Positions 7,843 to 15,553 of a DNA stretch of 25,172 nucleotides are shown in pieces. Where the stretch lies: NCBI GenBank assembly GCA_023397675.1, contig JAEWTV010000092.1, forward strand, positions 1 through 25,172, in the 5' to 3' direction. The notes below the pieces were generated by a model. That model had not been told where the DNA came from and searched no databases. It saw nothing but the letters and a program-made list of their open reading frames with translations. A program made the translations under genes and the position numbers. The stretch's first letter is position 1. Every line of letters starts with the position of its first letter. This DNA comes from Bacillota bacterium. GTDB taxonomy: Bacteria; Bacillota; Clostridia; Acetivibrionales; JANLFN01.

Positions 7843-9161
7843 TTGTCAATCAACTGCCCTTCTTTAATATTAACAGGATTGGTTATATAGGTGTCATATA
7901 TGGCAACGTCGTCTTTTTTTTGTTTATCCAGACTATCTATTATTGCATATTCCTTGTTCATTCCAACCAGCTTTACCTTTATGGTGCTTGCATAGTTTGA
8001 ATTTACTATAACAATATCTGCTGTTTTGTTCGTTTTATCCACATTTTTTAGGCTTGATACCGTAACTTTAAGACCATCGTAAGATTTTAGTATGAGGTCT
8101 GCATTTATTTTTCTCATGTTTGATATTTCATAACCGTATTTATCAGCCTTCAAGGATAAGATGGTTTTTCCGTCCATATCTTCCGATTTATACTGTATTG
8201 ATGCATCAACAACTTGAAGAATATCATTTATTCTAACTTTGATGGTGCTTCCAACCTTAAAATTGGAAACATCGCTGCTGTTGACCGCAAATACCATATA
8301 ATAATCAAAATCCTTGATTACTTTTGCAAAGGTCTTACCCGCTTTTACCACAACATTAGGCTTTTCCTGCATTTTTTCAGTTTTAATACCTTCAAGATCC
8401 TTTACAGTAAGCTTTGTTATAAGGGAAGGATTTAGCAGCAACTCATTACCGTCCGTCATATAGGACAAAATTCCAGAAGTTTTGGATACGATATCCCTGG
8501 TATTTTGTTTCAACTGATCCTGCAAGTTTTTCTTTTCATTATAAAGAGAATTCATAAAGGCATCTGCAGTACCGGTATTACCAAGTATTGCGGATTTTTT
8601 CTGTATAAGGCTGTTTATCTCATTCTGGCTTTCCCTTAAGCTTCTAAAATTGTTTGAATTGGCGGCAGTCCTTATATCTGTTAAATACTTTTCAATGTTC
8701 TTATCAAGCTTTTTAATATCTTCTGAAAAAATCTCCTTGTTCTTTGCTTTTTCCTTCAAGGCCTGTGTTATTCTCAAGTCAACCTTTTTTATATCGTCAA
8801 GTATCTGTTCCGATGAGCTGTTCAATATGGTTGCAACCCGGTAACTCGAAGGTATTTTTTCTCCTTCTTCGGCTTCCTTGATGCATTTGCCGTCAAAAGG
8901 AGATTCAAGCACTTCTTCGTTCCTTATTATCACACCATCTGAGCTGATGCTGTCTTCAATGGTTCCGAGCCTCATAAGCTCAGTGTTTACTGTGTTTCCA
9001 CCAACCCATTTAAATAATGAAGGTACATAGACAATAACAAGTATAACAGCAGCAAAAGTTAACAGCTTAAATCTGCCGCTTTTCTTTTTTTTAATTCTCT
9101 GAATTACCTCTTGCGTACCCTCCGGCCTCACAACCTCAAGGCCTTTTCTTTTGTTAGCCAT
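7839..9161 (-). CDS. HlyD-like single-pass membrane protein
   Basis: I chose ATG at 9161 (440 residues) because GGTGG lies just before it. The ATG at 9173 has no ribosome site. A basic N-terminus is followed by one transmembrane helix (FAAVILVIVYVPSLF, near residue 37). The outside part begins with a segment like a biotinyl-lipoyl/HlyD barrel (GTIEDSISSDGVIIRNEEVLESPFDG). A long predicted coiled coil follows near residues 110-210, and then beta-rich domains. This is the layout of membrane-fusion or adaptor proteins, but no partner transporter is nearby. Proteins of this kind are found beside sepF in clostridia, so a division or envelope role is possible but unproven. Confidence 0.75.
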   Translation of the reverse strand: MANKRKGLEVVRPEGTQEVIQRIKKKKSGRFKLLTFAAVILVIVYVPSLFKWVGGNTVNTELMRLGTIEDSISSDGVIIRNEEVLESPFDGKCIKEAEEGEKIPSSYRVATILNSSSEQILDDIKKVDLRITQALKEKAKNKEIFSEDIKKLDKNIEKYLTDIRTAANSNNFRSLRESQNEINSLIQKKSAILGNTGTADAFMNSLYNEKKNLQDQLKQNTRDIVSKTSGILSYMTDGNELLLNPSLITKLTVKDLEGIKTEKMQEKPNVVVKAGKTFAKVIKDFDYYMVFAVNSSDVSNFKVGSTIKVRINDILQVVDASIQYKSEDMDGKTILSLKADKYGYEISNMRKINADLILKSYDGLKVTVSSLKNVDKTNKTADIVIVNSNYASTIKVKLVGMNKEYAIIDSLDKQKKDDVAIYDTYITNPVNIKEGQLIDK

Positions 9162-9212
9162 CGTAACCACCATTAAAAATTATTAATGCTTAATCTTTGA
9201 AGTGATATATAT

Positions 9213-10505
9213 TTAAAGCTTAATTATATTTCTTTCTATCATATTCTGAATTGATATCATAACCCCAAGCTTAACATGCTCATAAACCAATCCGCCCTGC
9301 ATGTATGCTATATAAGGAGGCTTTATGGGAGCATCGGCACTAAGTTCGATTGATGAGCCCTGTATAAAGGCTCCTGCAGCCATGATTACCGGACTGTCGT
9401 AACCCGGCATGTCCCAAGGTTCAGGAGTTACATATGCATCTACCGGTGAACCCTTTTGAATGCCCTGACAAAAGGCTATAAGGCTATCAGGATTTCCAAA
9501 CTTAACAGCTTGTATTATATCGCTCCTCTTTTCTTCTGTATGAGGAGAGGTTTCAAAGCCAAGCTTCTGCATCAAGGATGCGCAGAAAACAGCACCTTTA
9601 AGGCTTTCACCCACAACATGCGGTGCCATGAAAAGCCCTTGGAACATAAGCCTGTTGTTCCCCAGCGAAGAACCGACCTTTTTACCCAAACCTGGAGTCG
9701 TCATTCTTTCGGCTGCTCTGCCGACATATTCCTTCTTTCCGGCCAAATATCCTCCAGTAGGAGCAAGTCCTCCTCCCGGATTTTTGATAAGTGAGCCTGC
9801 AATAAGGTCTGCACCTGCTTCAGTAGGCTCTCTCTCTTCAACGAACTCACCGTAGCAGTTGTCAACCATTACGATTACATCGCTTTTAATACCCTTTATT
9901 ATACCTATTGCCTTTTCAATGTCTGCAATTTTTATTGAAGGTCTCCATTCATAGCCTCTTGAACGCTGAATCATGACCATTTTTGTTTTGCTGCCAATTG
10001 AATCCTTAAGCTTATTGTAATCTATTGTAAAATTCGGCGTCAGGTCAAGCTGTCTGTAAGTAACTCCAAACTCCTTGAGGGAACCTCCTCCCTCACCCCT
10101 TAAACCAATTACCTCTTCAAGTGTGTCATAAGGCTTGCCGGTTATGGACAGCAGTTCGTCTCCAGGTCTCAGATTGCCAAACAGCCCTATTGCAAGCGCA
10201 TGTGTGCCTGAAACAATCTGATGTCTGACTAATGCATCTTCTGCCTTGAAAACGTCTGCATATACTGCATCAAGTACATCTCTTCCCATATCGTCATAGC
10301 CATAGCCTGTTGTTCCTGCGAAATGTGAATCGCTAAGTCTATTATTCTGCATTGCTTTGATAACCTTAAGCTGATTATATTCTGTAACGGAATATATGTC
10401 ATCAAAGGTTTCCTTAACTTCTTTTTCGACCGTATTGGCAATTTTAATAACACTTTCAGATATAGAAAACTGTTCTTTTAAAAAATTTTGTGATCTAATA
10501 TTCAT
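9213..10505 (-). CDS. PLP enzyme, methionine gamma-lyase/YnbB family
   Basis: A 430-residue fold-type I PLP protein of the family often labelled aluminium resistance protein or methionine gamma-lyase (YnbB). Visible features are GTTGYGYDDMGRDVLD near residue 64, the cofactor-pocket run VSGTHALAIGLFGNLRPGD, the aspartate segment MVDNCYGEFVE, and AGSLIKNPGGG, whose lysine is the likely Schiff-base residue. Its substrate in clostridia is not established, so I give no gene symbol. The start is ATG with TAGGAGT 8 bases upstream. It is the first minus-strand gene of this block, 51 bp upstream of the HlyD-like gene, and is divergent from rluA. Confidence 0.88.
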   Translation of the reverse strand: MNIRSQNFLKEQFSISESVIKIANTVEKEVKETFDDIYSVTEYNQLKVIKAMQNNRLSDSHFAGTTGYGYDDMGRDVLDAVYADVFKAEDALVRHQIVSGTHALAIGLFGNLRPGDELLSITGKPYDTLEEVIGLRGEGGGSLKEFGVTYRQLDLTPNFTIDYNKLKDSIGSKTKMVMIQRSRGYEWRPSIKIADIEKAIGIIKGIKSDVIVMVDNCYGEFVEEREPTEAGADLIAGSLIKNPGGGLAPTGGYLAGKKEYVGRAAERMTTPGLGKKVGSSLGNNRLMFQGLFMAPHVVGESLKGAVFCASLMQKLGFETSPHTEEKRSDIIQAVKFGNPDSLIAFCQGIQKGSPVDAYVTPEPWDMPGYDSPVIMAAGAFIQGSSIELSADAPIKPPYIAYMQGGLVYEHVKLGVMISIQNMIERNIIKL

Positions 10506-10669
10506 TTATAGACTCCTAATTTATTATTTAAAAATTTATATACAACGGATAAAGCTTGTTTTTTGTGCATTCTTAATATAACATTTAAATGGCTATTTTT
10601 AAATATATAAGATGAATTTTATGGAACATTTGCAGGTATAAAACCTCAAAACAAGCTGTATGCTAAGAT

Positions 10670-10699
10670 TTGAATACAGTTAATTCAAAAGGTTATAAG
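10670..10699 (+). promoter_or_regulatory. Putative promoter of the RluA-type gene
   Basis: TTGAAT (10670-10675) and TATAAG (10694-10699) are spaced by 18 bp. TTGAAT also forms an inverted repeat with ATTCAA (10682-10687). A start near 10706 would leave a leader of about 37 bases before the ATG at 10743. This supports that start over the ATG at 10704. Confidence 0.5.
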
Positions 10700-10742
10700 G
10701 AATATGTATATTTCCATAAACAAAATACAATACGGTGGTTTA

Positions 10743-11654
10743 ATGATACTTAATTATATTGTAGATTCTGCCTCGGAAGGCAAAACTGTTAAATTAATAC
10801 TTAAAGCAAAATTGGATTTATCCACAAGGCTCTTAATTAAGCTTAAGCAAAGCAATAAAATCCTTTGCAACAGCGTGCCTGTTCATGTAAACCATATTGT
10901 TAAAACAGGTGACAAAATTGAAGTATTTATAGAATTTGATGAGGAAAGTAATGATATAGCACCTGAAGATATTGAACTTAATATTCTTTTCGAGGATGAA
11001 AGCATAATTGCAATAAACAAACAGCCCGGTATTGTTGTACATCCTACCTGCAGCCACCCATCAGAAACAATTGCGAACGGACTTATAAAATACCTTTATG
11101 AAAAAAACGAATATATAAAAATAAGACCTGTAAGCCGTCTTGACAAGGATACTTCTGGTATAATCATCTTTGCAAAAAATTCATACATACAGGAAGCACT
11201 AATAAAGCAAATGGGAAATAACCTTTTCAACAAGGAATACCTTGCGATTGCGCATGGCATTTTTGAAAACTCTTCAGGAACAATTGACCTTCCGATAGCC
11301 AGAAAACCGGAGAGTATTATGCAAAGATGGATTTCCGACAAAGGTTACCCTTCTGTAACCGAATATGAGGTTATTGAGCTATTAAATAATGCCACTTATT
11401 TAAGGCTCCATCCCCTTACAGGCAGAACACACCAGATCAGAGTGCACTGTCAAGCAATTGGCCACGCTTTGCTGGGCGATTTTTTGTATCTTCCCGGTTC
11501 AGATCAAAGTATTGATTCTAAGAATATTATCAAACGACATGCCCTTCACTCATATAAATTAAATTTCATACACCCTCTCACCAAAGAGCATTTAAACCTC
11601 ACTGCCCCCATACCTGATGACATTCTTAGTGCCTTGGAAATATTGAGAAAATAG
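10743..11654 (+). CDS. RluA-family RNA pseudouridine synthase
   Basis: It isomerises uridine to pseudouridine in rRNA or tRNA. The ATG at 10743 (303 residues) has GGTGG 6 bases upstream, and an in-frame ATG at 10704 has no ribosome site. The N-terminal ~80 residues resemble an S4-like RNA-binding fold. The catalytic motif VSRLDKDTSG carries the conserved aspartate at residue 134. RLHPLTGRTHQIRVH near the C-terminal third is the other family signature. The exact target (RluC, RluD or YlyB-like) cannot be told from sequence alone. The MerR-type gene follows downstream but has its own promoter candidate. Confidence 0.93.
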   Translation: MILNYIVDSASEGKTVKLILKAKLDLSTRLLIKLKQSNKILCNSVPVHVNHIVKTGDKIEVFIEFDEESNDIAPEDIELNILFEDESIIAINKQPGIVVHPTCSHPSETIANGLIKYLYEKNEYIKIRPVSRLDKDTSGIIIFAKNSYIQEALIKQMGNNLFNKEYLAIAHGIFENSSGTIDLPIARKPESIMQRWISDKGYPSVTEYEVIELLNNATYLRLHPLTGRTHQIRVHCQAIGHALLGDFLYLPGSDQSIDSKNIIKRHALHSYKLNFIHPLTKEHLNLTAPIPDDILSALEILRK

Positions 11655-11664
11655 GCATATCTTG

Positions 11665-11693
11665 TTTACACCTTTTTCCATTAATGTTATTAT
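11665..11693 (+). promoter_or_regulatory. Putative promoter of the MerR-type gene
   Basis: TTTACA (11665-11670) and TATTAT (11688-11693) are spaced by exactly 17 bp, 10 bp after the rluA-type stop. A roughly 160-base leader would follow, containing several ATCACATT-like words and the palindrome at 11828-11843. Confidence 0.45.
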
Positions 11694-11827
11694 ATTGTTG
11701 AATCACATTAAAGACAATAACAGAATTAATTACAGCATTGTGATTATTTTTTATACGAACTTATGATATTACATCTTAACAGCTTTACATCATTATTAGT
11801 TGTTTGTCATTTCAAAAGAAGAATAAT

Positions 11828-11843
11828 CACATTGAGCAATGTG
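11828..11843. promoter_or_regulatory. Perfect CACATTG-AG-CAATGTG palindrome
   Basis: Seven-base arms flank a 2-base centre, just before the ribosome site of the MerR-type gene. The related words AATCACATT (11701-11709) and CATTGTGATT (11736-11745) occur upstream, one in each orientation. This fits an operator for a dimeric regulator, possibly autoregulation, but it could also be an RNA hairpin. Confidence 0.5.
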
Positions 11844-11861
11844 GTGTATGGGAGGATTAGT

Positions 11862-12434
11862 ATGGAGGTCTTGAAAGACAAGTATACAATTACAGAGCTG
11901 AGTGAGGTTCTTAATGTAACAACTCATGCCTTGAGATATTATGAAAAGGAATTCAGTCTTAATGTTCCGAAAGACAGCCGTGGAAGGCGTTATTACCCGA
12001 CAGAATATGCAAATATTATGTATCAGATTAAAAACATGCGTGATGATGGGCTTGAAATAAAGGCTATCAAAAAGATACTTGAGGATCAGATTTTACCTAA
12101 TGATACTCCTTCTGTTATGCTTGACGACGGTACCACATCTGTTATTTCAGTATATAATGAAGATAGAACCGATGACTTAAGACTGTTTTTTTATGAATTC
12201 AAAGATGAAATCTCTCAGAATATTGAGAGAGAAGCTCATTTTACCAGGGAACTGATGACCAAAGAGCTCAATAAGACGAAGCTTGAGCTTGGAGCTTGTG
12301 TAGAAAACAGTTCAAGAAAGCTTGAATTAAAACTCGACAGACATTTTCAGGAAGTTGATCGTGCACTCGGGTTATGGAGAGACAGAAATAAAGGAAATGC
12401 ACTAAAACGATTTTTTAATGGAATGAAAAAATAA
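11862..12434 (+). CDS. MerR-type HTH protein with coiled-coil C-terminus
   Basis: The ATG at 11862 gives 190 residues and has GGGAGG upstream. An in-frame ATG at 11763 lies ahead of the palindrome and has no ribosome site. Residues ~8-75 are a MerR winged helix (YTITELSEVLNVTTHALRYY, then RGRRYYPTEY). In place of a metal- or drug-binding domain, the C-terminal half is charged and helical (FYEFKDEISQNIEREAHF, ELNKTKLELG), ending in a basic tail. This MerR-head plus coiled-coil plan resembles RacA, the Bacillus protein that anchors the chromosome at the pole through DivIVA during sporulation. It could equally be a plain regulator. It is convergent with spo0A. Confidence 0.82.
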   Translation: MEVLKDKYTITELSEVLNVTTHALRYYEKEFSLNVPKDSRGRRYYPTEYANIMYQIKNMRDDGLEIKAIKKILEDQILPNDTPSVMLDDGTTSVISVYNEDRTDDLRLFFYEFKDEISQNIEREAHFTRELMTKELNKTKLELGACVENSSRKLELKLDRHFQEVDRALGLWRDRNKGNALKRFFNGMKK

Positions 12435-12448
12435 CAAAATGTTTGTTT

Positions 12449-12471
12449 AGAGGCTTAATGCCTCTTTTTTT
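12449..12471 (+). terminator. Intrinsic terminator of the MerR-type gene
   Basis: AGAGGC (12449-12454) pairs with GCCTCT (12460-12465) around TTAAT, followed by six more T. It lies 15 bp after the stop codon. Confidence 0.93.
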
Positions 12472-12493
12472 ATGTGTTTACTTGTAATTTGGA

Positions 12494-12519
12494 CAAAAAA
12501 TAAGGGGGCTTTCGCCCCC
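12494..12519 (-). terminator. Intrinsic terminator of spo0A
   Basis: On the minus strand, GGGGGC-GAAA-GCCCCC (12519-12504) makes a very stable GNRA-type hairpin, followed by TTATTTTTT. It lies 14 bp past the spo0A stop codon and faces the MerR-gene terminator. Confidence 0.93.
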
Positions 12520-12533
12520 CTTGATAAGTCTTA

Positions 12534-13337
12534 TTAGCTTACTTTCATTTCAAGTCTTAATTTGTCTGCTACCATTGCAATGAATTCGGAGTTGGTAGGC
12601 TTTCCTTTTCCTATGCTTACGGTATATCCGAACAATGCATCTATAGCTTCAACCTGTCCCCTGCTCCATGCAACTTCTATTGCATGCCTTATTGCTCTCT
12701 CAACTCTGCTTGGGGTTGTATTATAAGCACGTGCTATTGTAGGATATAACTGCTTTGTGATTGAGTTTATCATATCAAGATCCTTGATTACCATTATTAT
12801 GGCATCTCTAAGATACTGATAACCTTTAATGTGTGCCGGTACGCCGATTTCGTGCATAATACTGGTTACTTCTGCTTCTATGTTTTTAGGTGATGGTACA
12901 TAATGGGAAGGTTTAAGCTCCGTGCTGAATTCAGTTTTAAGTACAGGAGCCTGCTTAATGTCTTTAAGCTGTCTTATTCTTGAAACAAGGACATCCATAT
13001 CGAATGGCTTTACAATATAGTATTCAGCTCCTAAAGCAAGAGCTCTTTGAGTTATTTTGTCCTGTCCGACAGCAGAAAGAATTATAAAAAGCGGTCTTTT
13101 TTCAAGCTGAATCGAGTTTATTTTTTCAAGAACACCAAGACCATCAAGGTGTGGCATTATGATATCAAGAATTGCAATGTCAGGCATTTTTGTAGTTATT
13201 AATTCATATGCTTCCATGCCGTCTCTTGCAACGCCAACCACTTCAATGTCATTCTGGTTATTCAAGTATTCGGTTAAAATATCACCAAATTCCCTATTAT
13301 CATCAGCGATAACAACCTGAATCTTTTTGTTAATCAA
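12534..13337 (-). CDS. spo0A: Sporulation master regulator Spo0A
   Basis: Spo0A is the response regulator that commits cells to sporulation once phosphorylated. The 267 residues divide into an N-terminal receiver domain (acidic pocket D12/D13, phospho-acceptor D58 in LDIIMP, conserved Lys in YYIVKPFD) and a C-terminal Spo0A DNA-binding domain from about residue 150. The recognition-helix block SRVERAIRHAIEVAWSRG and the PTNSEFIAMVADKLRLE tail are near identical to other spore formers. The start codon is TTG with a GGGGGAG ribosome site 8 bases upstream. A histidine kinase is not in the window, as usual in clostridia. Its normal upstream neighbour spoIVB is displaced by about 3.6 kb here. Confidence 0.98.
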   Translation of the reverse strand: MINKKIQVVIADDNREFGDILTEYLNNQNDIEVVGVARDGMEAYELITTKMPDIAILDIIMPHLDGLGVLEKINSIQLEKRPLFIILSAVGQDKITQRALALGAEYYIVKPFDMDVLVSRIRQLKDIKQAPVLKTEFSTELKPSHYVPSPKNIEAEVTSIMHEIGVPAHIKGYQYLRDAIIMVIKDLDMINSITKQLYPTIARAYNTTPSRVERAIRHAIEVAWSRGQVEAIDALFGYTVSIGKGKPTNSEFIAMVADKLRLEMKVS

Positions 13338-13379
13338 GCTTACTCCCCCTTAAAAATACATCAACTTTTTTCTGCTCTC

Positions 13380-13408
13380 ATTATATTTAGCTTTTTATAA
13401 TAATTCAA
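13380..13408 (-). promoter_or_regulatory. Putative sigma-A type promoter of spo0A
   Basis: TTGAAT (13408-13403) and TATAAT (13385-13380) are spaced by 17 bp, giving a leader of about 35 bases to the TTG start. I see no convincing TGTCGAA-type Spo0A box and no clear sigma-H promoter in the 200 bp upstream. Confidence 0.6.
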
Positions 13409-13420
13409 GTAAAACTTGAA
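13404..13420. promoter_or_regulatory. TTCAAGT-AAA-ACTTGAA palindrome at the spo0A promoter
   Basis: Perfect 7-bp arms overlap the proposed -35 box of spo0A (13403-13408). The position fits an operator for a repressor or activator. The binding protein is unknown. Confidence 0.45.
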
Positions 13421-13532
13421 ATATTTTGTATTTGGTATTATATATTCCAATTAAGTATTACATTTAATTATTTTGGAAACCATTGTTTTTCTTCATTTTT
13501 AGGGTATTTATACTATTTTTAAGTAAGATAAT

Positions 13533-13565
13533 AAAAAATGACTGTCATTGTGACAGTCATTTTTT
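13533..13565. terminator. Bidirectional terminator upstream of spo0A
   Basis: A perfect 15-bp stem (AAAAAATGACTGTCA, 13533-13547, with 13551-13565) around TTG. It has A-runs on one side and T-runs on the other, so it can act in both directions. No gene end is adjacent, so it may insulate spo0A from the inserted block at 13566-16934. From 13566 to 13706 I see only a short TTCCCTA/TAGGGAA hairpin (13599-13630). Confidence 0.8.
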
Positions 13566-13706
13566 ATTGCCCATTTTTATCTTTTTTCTACTTTTTATTT
13601 CCCTAAGGAGACATTTGTATACATAGGGAATTGTGTGTTGTGAGTTTATGGAGGACATTTGAAAAAAAGGGGATTAAATAATATTTCCCGAAGGTTTCCC
13701 AATACC

Positions 13707-13852
13707 CGCCGTGGGTTAAAATCCACGGCTAGTAAAATCAAGTCGGTTCCACCGATTAAGGGTTATAATTTCTTTTAAGAAAAATAGAGGATTATGATTT
13801 TTAGTCCCTTTAGGGACTTGGTTCTTATAGCCGTGGGTTTTAACCCACGGCG
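13707..13852. repeat. Two REP-like palindromic units, head to head
   Basis: The first unit (from 13707) starts CGCCGTGGGTTAAAAT-CCACGGCT, then CAAGTC with a small TCGGT-TCC-ACCGA hairpin (13743-13755). The second (to 13852) is the same design on the other strand: CGCCGTGGGTTAAAACCC, ACGGCTATAAG, CAAGTCCCT with an AGTCCCTTTAGGGACT palindrome (13803-13818). The inverted pair resembles BIME/REP elements moved by RAYT (IS200-like) transposases. No such transposase is in the window. Confidence 0.75.
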
Positions 13853-13865
13853 TACCCTCGAAGAC

Positions 13866-13897
13866 AAAAGAAAAAACGGCTATATAAAAACCGTTTT
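13866..13897 (-). terminator. Probable terminator of the toxin-antitoxin operon
   Basis: On the minus strand AAAACGG (13897-13891) pairs with CCGTTTT (13879-13873), followed by a T-rich stretch (TTTTCTTTT type). It lies about 90 bp after the Doc-like stop codon. Confidence 0.65.
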
Positions 13898-13986
13898 AAA
13901 TAAATAAGTCCCAATTAAACTCTGACTGCAACAAGCGTTGCCGTCCCTTTTATTATATCACATAATTTACCAATGTAAACATAGTT

Positions 13987-14358
13987 TCAATTGACTTTAT
14001 GGTTATCTATCCAGTTTATAATATACTCTTCTTTAATCTTTCCATTTGCTATTCCAAGTCCTAATTCAATTAATTCATAAGATATTATAAAATCATTCAT
14101 TTTCAACATTATAAGCATAACTACTATTCCAATTCTTTTATTTCCATCAATAAACCCATGGTTATTTATAAGACTATATGTTGTTACTGCAATTTTATCA
14201 ATGTCTTCTAGATATAAATCCTTCCCATCATAAGTTATAGAAGCCCTTTTTAAAGCACTTTCTACCAAGCCCTTATCTCTTATTCCATTACTGCCACCGG
14301 TTCTATTGATAATCTTTTCATGTAATAATATGATATTCTCAAGGCTTAGCTCCTTCAT
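13987..14358 (-). CDS. Doc/Fic-family toxin
   Basis: A 123-residue Fic-fold protein of the death-on-curing type. The motif HGFIDGNKR (residues 67-75) matches the Doc signature (HxFxDxNKR), not the HPFxxGNGR of AMPylating Fic proteins. Doc toxins phosphorylate elongation factor EF-Tu. The leading segment (GGSNGIRDKGLVESALKRA) is also typical. The ATG overlaps the stop of the small upstream gene by 4 bp, the usual antitoxin-toxin coupling. No truncation is seen and the motif is intact, so it is probably functional. Assignment to Doc and not another Fic subfamily rests on the motif and length. Confidence 0.88.
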   Translation of the reverse strand: MKELSLENIILLHEKIINRTGGSNGIRDKGLVESALKRASITYDGKDLYLEDIDKIAVTTYSLINNHGFIDGNKRIGIVVMLIMLKMNDFIISYELIELGLGIANGKIKEEYIINWIDNHKVN

Positions 14359-14531
14359 CCCTTTGCCAACTCCTTAAGAGCCTCCATATTTTCAGATATT
14401 ACGCTATCCATAACACCTTCCAATTCCTTTTGTTCCTTTGTTTTTATAAACTCGACAAAGTCAATAACCTGTTTTTTCTTATCTTCAGGCAATTGTTCAA
14501 AATCTTTAATTAATTTTTCTGCCAAAGTCAT
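14355..14531 (-). CDS. Small antitoxin partner of Doc (DUF2281-like)
   Basis: The ATG at 14531 (58 residues) is preceded by GAGGTG. A start further upstream would run through the promoter. The sequence has the pattern LPEDKKKQVIDFVEFIK, close to the DUF2281 helix-turn class of small antitoxin-like proteins. The C-terminal half is acidic and helical and would suit binding to the toxin. It lies upstream of the toxin gene with a 4-bp overlap, the classical type II order. Neutralisation by this protein is inferred from position. It is not the Phd-type antitoxin found with phage P1 Doc. Confidence 0.78.
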   Translation of the reverse strand: MTLAEKLIKDFEQLPEDKKKQVIDFVEFIKTKEQKELEGVMDSVISENMEALKELAKG

Positions 14532-14561
14532 AAACAACACCTCATTACAATTATTATTTAA

Positions 14562-14569
14562 ATTATACC
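14562..14569 (-). promoter_or_regulatory. Extended -10 promoter of the toxin-antitoxin operon
   Basis: TGGTATAAT is an extended -10 box about 30 bases ahead of the antitoxin start. No good -35 box is visible. GAATGTG occurs twice here about 20 bp apart and could be an operator for autorepression. Confidence 0.5.
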
Positions 14570-14607
14570 ACATTCAACGCTGTGTTACACATTCCTGCAA
14601 TTTCACC

Positions 14608-14636
14608 TTGGGTTATCGTTTACATTAAGATATAAT
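14608..14636 (+). promoter_or_regulatory. Putative promoter of the AraC-type gene
   Basis: TTGGGT (14608-14613) and TATAAT (14631-14636) are spaced by 17 bp, ending 33 bp before the ATG. It is divergent from the toxin-antitoxin promoter. Confidence 0.55.
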
Positions 14637-14669
14637 AAACATAAAACTCACCATTTTTCAGGAGAAAAT

Positions 14670-15476
14670 ATGCTAAGAACGACCAGATACCCTGTAACTA
14701 ATCCATTATTAAAAAACATTATAAAATATTTCTGGGTACTTGAAAGTGAATCTGAAGTTTCAATAATGCACAAGCTTTTGCCTGTAACTAATATAGACTT
14801 CATTTTCAATTTCTGTCCTTCTCCTATTACTTATATAAATGAAAAAGGTAAAACTGAAACAGATTGTATTCATTTAAATGGTATCAGGGGTAATTATTTA
14901 ACAATAAATCAAACAGGAAAACTGAAGGTCTTTGGTGTTTCATTTCATCAGGCCGGTCTTTTCCCCATATTAAAATCTCCCTTGGACGAATTAGCTGATA
15001 AAACCATAAATTTAGATGACATTTTGACAAGATTCACTGATGATATAATGGAAAAAGCAGCTTTAGCTGATTCCGATTTGGATATCTTAAAAATTATCGA
15101 AAACAAAATTGTGGATTTATTAGATATTTCTCTAATGCCTGATAAGAGAATATATAACCTTATTAATGTATGTAGCTCTGATGAAAACCTTAACATTAAT
15201 GACTTTTGTGAAAATACAGGAATAAATCGTCGCACTTTTGAACGTATATTTAACAAATATATAGGGGTCAGTCCTAAATTATTTATGCGAATAAACAGGT
15301 TCCAGAAAACTATTAAAGAATTAAATCAAACCTCTTTACTCACTTCCATTGCCTACGATAATAATTACTTTGATCAGACTCACTTTATTAAGGATTTCAA
15401 ATCTTTTATGGGATCCACGCCAACAGAGTTTTTGAATAAGAATATAGCTGTCAAACAAATTATTGAATACTCTTAG
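14670..15476 (+). CDS. AraC-family transcriptional regulator
   Basis: A 268-residue protein. The N-terminal ~155 residues look like the DUF6597-type ligand or sensor domain of AraC proteins (RYPVTNPLLKNIIKYFWVLE, then FGVSFHQAGLFPIL). The C-terminal AraC double helix-turn-helix spans about residues 170-260, with INDFCENTGINRRTFERIF and IAYDNNYFDQTHFIKDFK as the two helix blocks and SPKLFMRINRFQ between them. An AGGAG site precedes the ATG. The small ABM-like gene follows 77 bp downstream in the same direction and is the most likely target or partner. The inducer is unknown. Confidence 0.88.
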   Translation: MLRTTRYPVTNPLLKNIIKYFWVLESESEVSIMHKLLPVTNIDFIFNFCPSPITYINEKGKTETDCIHLNGIRGNYLTINQTGKLKVFGVSFHQAGLFPILKSPLDELADKTINLDDILTRFTDDIMEKAALADSDLDILKIIENKIVDLLDISLMPDKRIYNLINVCSSDENLNINDFCENTGINRRTFERIFNKYIGVSPKLFMRINRFQKTIKELNQTSLLTSIAYDNNYFDQTHFIKDFKSFMGSTPTEFLNKNIAVKQIIEYS

Positions 15477-15553
15477 TTGTCGCATTTTTACTATTCACAA
15501 AATAATAGTATGTTTAGAATACAGATATAACTATTTTTTTGTGGAGGTATTCT

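Noticed and set aside
13338..13560. Spo0A boxes or a sigma-H promoter before spo0A.
   Set aside because: No TGTCGAA-type word and no well-spaced AGGA/GAAT pair was found. TTGGAATAT alone is too weak.
13659..13778. A 39-residue, very basic reading frame with a TTG start and a GGAGG site.
   Set aside because: It runs through the REP-like unit, so its sequence is explained by the repeat. No homologue is recognised.
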